A stretch of 64,000 nt of DNA. Source: JAFAGO01 sp031987605 (lineage in GTDB: Bacteria; Bacteroidota; Bacteroidia; Flavobacteriales; Weeksellaceae). The notes under the pieces are model-generated. The model saw only the letters and a list, made by a program, of their open reading frames with translations, was not told the DNA's origin and did not search any database. The stretch spans positions 303,762 to 367,761 of the forward strand of contig DALZZF010000002.1 of assembly GCA_031987605.1 (NCBI GenBank), in the 5' to 3' direction. The position numbers and the translations under genes were made by a program. Below are positions 58,884-64,000 of the stretch, one piece after another (within the stretch, counting starts at the first letter, position 1; the number at the start of each line of letters is the position of its first letter).

Positions 58884-60560
58884 TTACAAATGATTATTTC
58901 TCAGTTTGCTGTGCCTGTATCCATATAAGAAATAGAAAACAAGCCCGATCGCAAACCAAAGCCCGAACCAAAACCAGTTGTTATGGCTCATTCCGGTTAA
59001 TAAATACAAACAGGAGCTTAAGCCAATCAACGGAATCAGTGAAAGTTTTTTGATAAATGCAAGAACACAAAGTCCAAGGTTTATCAGGATGTAAAAGAAA
59101 ATGGAAATGCGGAATTCGCCTTCATTCGGATCACTCCAGTTCATTAGGTTTTTAAAGAAATCATTTTGCCAGAAGTAAAAAAATACCAATCCACCCAAAA
59201 ATAAAACCGGAAAAATATACTGTGCATTAATATAAGGAAGATGAAACCTGCCTTTCAGTTTTTCCTTTGCAGGAAGTAGAAGAACGCCACCACAAACCAA
59301 TACAAATGCGAATATGGTTCCGATACTGGTGAAATCCAGAATAAAACTTTTATCGGTAAAAAGAATGGGAATTCCCACTACCAAACCCGTCATAATGGTG
59401 GCGTAAGATGGGGTTTTATGTTTGGGATCAATTTCTTGGAATTTTTTTGGCATCAGTCCATCCCGGCTCATGGCATACCAGATTCTTGGCTGTCCCATTT
59501 GGAAAACCAGAAGCACCGTGGTAATCGCAATAATCGCAATAAATGAAACCACTAATTCCATCCATGCTACATTTGCATTTCCGGCAGCAAAAATAAAGGA
59601 CAACGGATCGCCAACACCGTCAAATTTTCGGTAATCCACCATTCCGGTTAAAACGAGGGTTAAGGCAATATAAATAACCGTACACAAAACCAGAGAGATA
59701 ATCATTCCACGCGGAAGCGTTTTCTGCGGATTCTTGGTTTCTTCGGACAATACACTTAATGCATCGAATCCGATATAGGCGAAAAACACTCCGGAAACGG
59801 CACTCATTACACCTGCAAAACCATTGGGCATAAAGGAACGAACACCCGTTTCAGGATTTAAGGGAGTCCAGTTTTCTGAGGAAACATATTTTATTCCTAC
59901 CAGAATAACGAGGATAATAACGGCCAGTTTCAGAATGACCAATACATTATTGAAATTTTTGCTTTCTTTCACGCCAACATAACATAACCACGTAATCAAA
60001 CCGTTAATCACCAAAGCCGGGACATCCACAATTATTTTTAAACCGCCAATTATAGGAGCTGTTTTCCATGCGTTAAGGAGTGCTGCATTTTCAGAAACTC
60101 CGAAGAACGCTTTTTTCGCTTCGCTGTAACTGCAGGTTAAATAATCCGGAATATGATAGCCCAAACGTTCCAGAAAACTCGTGAAATAATCCGACCACGA
60201 AAAGGCCACATAAATATTTCCAAAAGAATATTCCATAATAAGTGCCCAACCGATAATCCACGCAATTAATTCCCCAAAACTGGCATAAGCGTATGTATAA
60301 GCTGAACCTGCCATCGGAATTCTGCTGGCAAATTCAGCATAGCACAAAGCGGTAAACGCACAGGCAAAACCACAAATCAGATACAGAAGAATTACACCGG
60401 GACCGCCTTTGAAAACCGCTTCGCCCAAACTGCTGAAACTTCCGGCTCCGATAATGGCGGCAATCCCGAAAAACACAATATCCCAAACGCCAAGCACACG
60501 CAATAGTCCCGAAGTCTGATCACCAGCTCCATATTTTTTCCTTCTGAATAGTTGATTCAT
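58884..60560 (-). CDS. APC-family amino acid permease (cationic amino-acid transporter-like)
   Basis: 558 residues with about 12-14 membrane helices. The first helix carries the substrate-binding IGAGSF (GxG) motif, followed by FACAFTALCYAEFASRIPMAGSAYTYAYASFGE, typical of the CAT/YfnA branch. FAYIGFDALSVLSEETKNPQKTLPRGM is the conserved helix-6/7 region. It probably imports amino acids with protons. Substrate not predictable. It is divergent from the TPR gene across a 268-bp region with DnaA boxes. Confidence 0.93.
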   Translation of the reverse strand: MNQLFRRKKYGAGDQTSGLLRVLGVWDIVFFGIAAIIGAGSFSSLGEAVFKGGPGVILLYLICGFACAFTALCYAEFASRIPMAGSAYTYAYASFGELIAWIIGWALIMEYSFGNIYVAFSWSDYFTSFLERLGYHIPDYLTCSYSEAKKAFFGVSENAALLNAWKTAPIIGGLKIIVDVPALVINGLITWLCYVGVKESKNFNNVLVILKLAVIILVILVGIKYVSSENWTPLNPETGVRSFMPNGFAGVMSAVSGVFFAYIGFDALSVLSEETKNPQKTLPRGMIISLVLCTVIYIALTLVLTGMVDYRKFDGVGDPLSFIFAAGNANVAWMELVVSFIAIIAITTVLLVFQMGQPRIWYAMSRDGLMPKKFQEIDPKHKTPSYATIMTGLVVGIPILFTDKSFILDFTSIGTIFAFVLVCGGVLLLPAKEKLKGRFHLPYINAQYIFPVLFLGGLVFFYFWQNDFFKNLMNWSDPNEGEFRISIFFYILINLGLCVLAFIKKLSLIPLIGLSSCLYLLTGMSHNNWFWFGLWFAIGLVFYFLYGYRHSKLRNNHL

Positions 60561-60674
60561 TGAATTGTAAAATTGAATTTTAGAATAGTTTTGTGAACAA
60601 ATGTAATGATTTATGTAAAATAATTGTTAAAAAATTGAGGAACCTGAGGAAAGAATGCGTTAATCTTTCTTAAT

Positions 60675-60755
60675 TTATCCACAAATTAACAATATGCTAA
60701 AAACTATTGTGAATGCAATAAGTTTTTGATATTTTCGTTCCTTAATTGTGGATAA
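60675..60755. promoter_or_regulatory. Two perfect inverted DnaA boxes in an AT-rich region
   Basis: TTATCCACA (60675-60683) and its reverse complement TGTGGATAA (60747-60755) are separated by 63 AT-rich bases. The symmetry extends to about 14 bp (TTATCCACAA..TTAA against TTAA..TTGTGGATAA). It lies between divergent genes. A chromosomal origin or a DnaA-regulated promoter are both possible; weaker boxes were not found. Confidence 0.55.
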
Positions 60756-60801
60756 CTTTTTGGTAATTTCCAAGGGTACTTATTCAATAATAAAATCACC
60801 T

Positions 60802-60809
60802 TAACGTTG
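60802..60809 (+). promoter_or_regulatory. Possible promoter -7 box (TAACGTTG) of the TPR gene
   Basis: Seven of eight positions match TAnnTTTG, 19 bp before the ATG at 60829. Confidence 0.4.
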
Positions 60810-60828
60810 GTATTTTAAATCGTAATTC

Positions 60829-63789
60829 ATGAATTCGAAGAAAATTTTTATTGCTGTTGCGTTTGCCTATTTCGGTTTTGCCGATGCGCAACTTTCCCAA
60901 TATTACCGGGATAAAAACGAATATACATTCAATCTTGCCGAAAATCTTTATCAAACCAAAATATACAATGCTGCTCAGTATGAGTATGCCCAGCAGTATT
61001 TTTACAACAGTTCTCTTTCGCGCTCGCGCAAAGAAGCAGCGCAGTTTTTTGATAATGTAATCGGGGTAATCCTTCAGAAAAATCATGCGGAGGAAGGCTT
61101 GGCCGCTTTTATGAAAGAATACCCGAACTCTGCCTATTTTGCTCAGGCAAATCTGCCTTTGGCGGATTATTATCTTGCACAAAAAGATTTTGAAAAAGCA
61201 TTGGAAACTTTAGAAAAAGTAAATCAATACCAACTTTCAAAAGAAGAAAATACCCAGTATATCCTGAAACTTGGATATGCCAAATTTATGACCGGCGATT
61301 CCGCAGGTGCAATTGAAGCATTGGAAGAATCCTACCAAAATCTCGATGAAAGCGAGAAAGGAAATGTGGCGTATATGCTCGGACATTTGTATTACCAAAG
61401 TGGGCAAAGTGAAAAGGCGTTTCAGTATTTTGATTCCATAAAAAATGATGAAAAGTTTGCGCAGATGGTTCGTCCGTATTATGTGCAGCTTTACTTTAAT
61501 GATAAAGACTATGAAAAAGCTATTTCTGAAGGGAATGAACTTTTAAACTACAATATTTCTTCTGATTACAAAGCCGAAGTTCACAAGATTATTGGCGAAA
61601 GTTATTTTATGCTCGGAGATTATGAAATGGCTTATCCGCATCTGAAAGATTATCTCAATTCCCAAAACAGTCCTTCGGAAAGCGACCTTTACGAAATGGG
61701 GTTTGTGGCTTCCAAAATGGGCCGTTATGATGAAGCGGTAACCTACTACAACCAATTGCTGAATTCCGATTCGCCTTTGGCGCAAAACGCTTATTATCAG
61801 TTGGGAAATGCCTATCTGCAAACCGGAAAAAAACAGGAAGCGCTTTCTGCGTTTCGTTCCGCTTATCAGATGAATTACGACAAGAAAGTGCAACAATTGG
61901 CGCACGAACAATATGCGAAATTGAGTTATGATATCGGAAATCCGTTTGAAGCCGCTCCGAAAGTCATTCAAAGTTACATCAGCAAATATCCTTCAGGAGC
62001 CAAAACCTCGGAACTGAAATCTTTGCTTGTGAAATCCTATCTCTATTCCGGAAATTACAAGGAAACGCTTGAAGCCATCGACAAACTTCCGAATTCCAAT
62101 TCTGAAACCGATAAAATCGATCAGGAAGTTTCTTTTCTTTTGGGAACCGAGGAATTTAATAAAGGAAATTACGACCAAGCCGAAAAATATTTGTTAAGAA
62201 GTCTGGAACTGAACGAGAACAAAGAATTTACACCGCGGGCGTTGTATTGGTTGGCGCAAACCTATTATCAGAAAGGGAATTATCCTTCCGCAATCGTTCG
62301 TTACGAAAAGTTGTTTAATGAAACTTTCCCGGAAAAACAACAATTGAATTACGATTTGGGATACGCTTATTTTAAATCGAAAAAATTCGACAAAGCCGGA
62401 GAATATTTTAAAAAATATCTGGAAAATCCGAAACCTGAATTTAAAAATGATGCAGAATTACGATTGGCAGATACCTATTACGCCAATAATGATCTGAATG
62501 AAGCCATCGCAATTTATGATAAAACCGACAATTCCGATGATTATACCATTTTCCAGAAAGCAATGGCACTCGGCTTTAAAGGCGATACCGAAGCGAAAAT
62601 CACCAATCTGAAAAATCTGCTTTCCAAGTTTCCAAATTCCGACTATGCCGATGATGCGAATTATGAAATCGCAACGGCTTATGCTGCACAGGACGATTTT
62701 TCAAATTCAAATACCTATTTTGATAAAGTGATAAAATCGTCTTCGGATAAAGATCTGGTGGCAAATGCGCAGATTTATCGTGCACAGAATTTCATCGATC
62801 TTAATCAGGAAGACAAAGCACTTTCCGAGTTGAAATCCTTAGGAAAACAGTATAAAAATTCAGCTTACGCATCGAAAATTGTGCAGGCAGCACGACCAAT
62901 TTATGTGAAAAAAGGCGATGTTTCCGGTTATCAAACCTTTGCCCAAAGTTTAGGTGTAAAAGTAGATGCTTCGGAAATGGATGAAATCAATCTGACTTCC
63001 GCGAAAAATGCATTCGCCAAAAAAGAGTACAAAACCGCCATTCCGTATTACGAAAAATATTTGTCGCAAAATCCAACCGGAGAAGGGCTTTATCAGGCAC
63101 AATACGAAATGGGAGAGAGTTTGTATCAAACCAATAATACCGCAAAAGCACTTTTGGTTTTGCAGGATGTTGCCCGTGTACAAAATGATTATCAGGAAGA
63201 TGCACAAACCCGGATTGCACAGATTTATCTGGCTCAGGGAAAAGCTTCTGAAGCCAAAACTCATCTTGAAAGCCTCTCCAATTCTGGAAATGTAAACATC
63301 AGAAATTTTGCAAATGTGGAACTGATGAAAATTTACGCCGACGAAAAGGATTTCACCAAAGCCGAAAAATATGCAGATGCCGTAATCGGAAATTCCAAAA
63401 ACTCCGCTACGGTTCTGGAAAGTGCAAAAGTAATTAAAGCGCGGAGCCTGATGAATAAAGGGAAAGATAAAGATGCCCAAACTGCTTATGCAGCGCTTGA
63501 AAAATCATCAAATACTTCGGTTGCAGCGGAAGCATTATATGCAAAAGCATTGTATCAAAATAAAGGAAAAGCGTTCAAATCGTCCAATGAAACCATATTC
63601 AAACTGGCGAATAATTACGCTTCGGAAGAATATTGGGGCGCAAAAGCACTGGTGATTATGGCGAAAAATTATCTGGCTCTGAAAGATAATTATCAGGCAA
63701 GCTATACCTGCGACCAGATTATTGCCAATTATGGCGATTTCCCGGATGTGGTTGAAGAAGCAAAAGCCGTGAAAAAACTGATAAAATAG
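60829..63789 (+). CDS. Large exported tetratricopeptide-repeat protein
   Basis: 986 residues. A signal peptide (KKIFIAVAFAYFGFADA) is followed by some 20 TPR-like units over the whole length, e.g. AQYEYAQQYFYNSSLS, EEGLAAFMKEYPNSAYFAQA, NAYYQLGNAYLQTGKKQEAL and RALYWLAQTYYQKGNYPSAI. Many have the PNS-Y-A form of BamD/YbgF-like (outer-membrane assembly) repeats. It is probably a periplasmic scaffold. A stand-alone gene of Bacteroidota type; partner unknown. Confidence 0.9.
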   Translation: MNSKKIFIAVAFAYFGFADAQLSQYYRDKNEYTFNLAENLYQTKIYNAAQYEYAQQYFYNSSLSRSRKEAAQFFDNVIGVILQKNHAEEGLAAFMKEYPNSAYFAQANLPLADYYLAQKDFEKALETLEKVNQYQLSKEENTQYILKLGYAKFMTGDSAGAIEALEESYQNLDESEKGNVAYMLGHLYYQSGQSEKAFQYFDSIKNDEKFAQMVRPYYVQLYFNDKDYEKAISEGNELLNYNISSDYKAEVHKIIGESYFMLGDYEMAYPHLKDYLNSQNSPSESDLYEMGFVASKMGRYDEAVTYYNQLLNSDSPLAQNAYYQLGNAYLQTGKKQEALSAFRSAYQMNYDKKVQQLAHEQYAKLSYDIGNPFEAAPKVIQSYISKYPSGAKTSELKSLLVKSYLYSGNYKETLEAIDKLPNSNSETDKIDQEVSFLLGTEEFNKGNYDQAEKYLLRSLELNENKEFTPRALYWLAQTYYQKGNYPSAIVRYEKLFNETFPEKQQLNYDLGYAYFKSKKFDKAGEYFKKYLENPKPEFKNDAELRLADTYYANNDLNEAIAIYDKTDNSDDYTIFQKAMALGFKGDTEAKITNLKNLLSKFPNSDYADDANYEIATAYAAQDDFSNSNTYFDKVIKSSSDKDLVANAQIYRAQNFIDLNQEDKALSELKSLGKQYKNSAYASKIVQAARPIYVKKGDVSGYQTFAQSLGVKVDASEMDEINLTSAKNAFAKKEYKTAIPYYEKYLSQNPTGEGLYQAQYEMGESLYQTNNTAKALLVLQDVARVQNDYQEDAQTRIAQIYLAQGKASEAKTHLESLSNSGNVNIRNFANVELMKIYADEKDFTKAEKYADAVIGNSKNSATVLESAKVIKARSLMNKGKDKDAQTAYAALEKSSNTSVAAEALYAKALYQNKGKAFKSSNETIFKLANNYASEEYWGAKALVIMAKNYLALKDNYQASYTCDQIIANYGDFPDVVEEAKAVKKLIK

Positions 63790-63791
63790 AA

Positions 63792-63845
63792 TCCTCTCCC
63801 GCAAATTGCCTTCGCAATTAGTCTCTCCTAAGGAGAGGGACTTGC
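63792..63845. repeat. CCTCTCC/GGAGAGG nested palindrome element
   Basis: CCTCTCC (63793-63799) can pair with GGAGAGG (63832-63838). Alternatively CTCTCCT-A-AGGAGAG (63823-63837) is a perfect hairpin by itself. An inner CAAATTGC/GCAATT stem lies between. It is directly after the TPR stop but has no T-run. Confidence 0.65.
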
Positions 63846-63927
63846 AACGCTAAAATGTTGTGTGGGAAATGGATTTTAATAAATTAATTTCGTTTTTATT
63901 GGGATTAATATTAACGTGAAATGCAGA

Positions 63928-63970
63928 GCCACGAAGTGGCGGAATCAATAGCATCGGGTATAGCCCGATG
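63928..63970 (+). repeat. Solo REP unit (GGAATCAATAG linker)
   Basis: GCCACGAAGTGGC plus linker and CATCGGGTATAGCCCGATG follow the same plan and linker type as the unit at 28137. Confidence 0.85.
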
Positions 63971-64000
63971 AAAAGAAATAGGATAAGGATTAAAAAAGCC

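Noticed and set aside
1..64000. tRNA, rRNA or prophage genes
   Set aside because: Gaps over about 70 bp were scanned by eye for cloverleaf ends and conserved arms, and none was found; no phage structural or integrase genes occur. A dedicated tRNA search would settle this.

Overview
The window reads as chromosome of a Flavobacteriia bacterium, most likely the Chryseobacterium/Kaistella branch of Weeksellaceae (inference). The reasons are the low-to-moderate GC, promoters of the Bacteroidota type (TAnnTTTG) with almost no Shine-Dalgarno sequences, a GLPGLI-family protein, a TonB-dependent receptor, OMP_b-brl-type barrels, DUF2911 and IS200-like RAYT proteins. No rRNA, tRNA, CRISPR array, prophage or complete insertion sequence was seen.

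Layout. (1) 1-10641, all minus strand: a short-chain carboxylate locus. It holds acs (cut by the window edge), a prpE-like ligase, a CheY-like regulator, a CbrA/CrbS-type histidine kinase with a built-in Na+/solute-symporter module, two small membrane proteins, an MHS-type MFS symporter, a porin and a transposase-derived DNA-binding protein. (2) 10741-17116, plus strand: pyrB-carA-carB, preceded by a candidate attenuator and split by a RAYT gene with its palindromic repeats. (3) 17118-28315: a hypothetical protein, a ferric-siderophore receptor with a PepSY membrane protein, DUF2911, an unusually long Lgt, YidD, RarA and an outer-membrane barrel. (4) 28316-37900, all minus strand: a cluster of three ATP-grasp proteins, a GCS2/YbdK-type carboxylate-amine ligase, a glutamine-amidotransferase-like protein, two esterase-fold hydrolases and an M17 aminopeptidase. 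It looks like an uncharacterised amide/peptide-forming pathway. A four-helix-bundle (IVP) gene framed by inverted 10-bp-phased TTTGA arrays sits inside it. (5) 38061-63789: mostly housekeeping genes (dienelactone hydrolase, alcohol dehydrogenase with barstar, CYTH protein, aldo/keto reductase, hisS-DUF1835-methyltransferase, pruA, YceI, a MalY-like lyase, gcvP, dgt, an SPFH protein, hemN, an APC permease and a large TPR protein). The permease/TPR divergence carries two perfect, inverted DnaA boxes.

The most striking non-coding layer is repeats. There is a RAYT-linked two-hairpin REP family with covarying stems (six copies at carA-carB, two elsewhere) and a second REP family with a CCGRAGG core at 57304-57389. 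A near-identical ~99-bp dispersed element occurs at 1222 and 46783, with a diverged copy at 40901. Several intergenic arrays have a strict 7-bp period (3769, 24471, 38817, 38919, and inverted at 7063).
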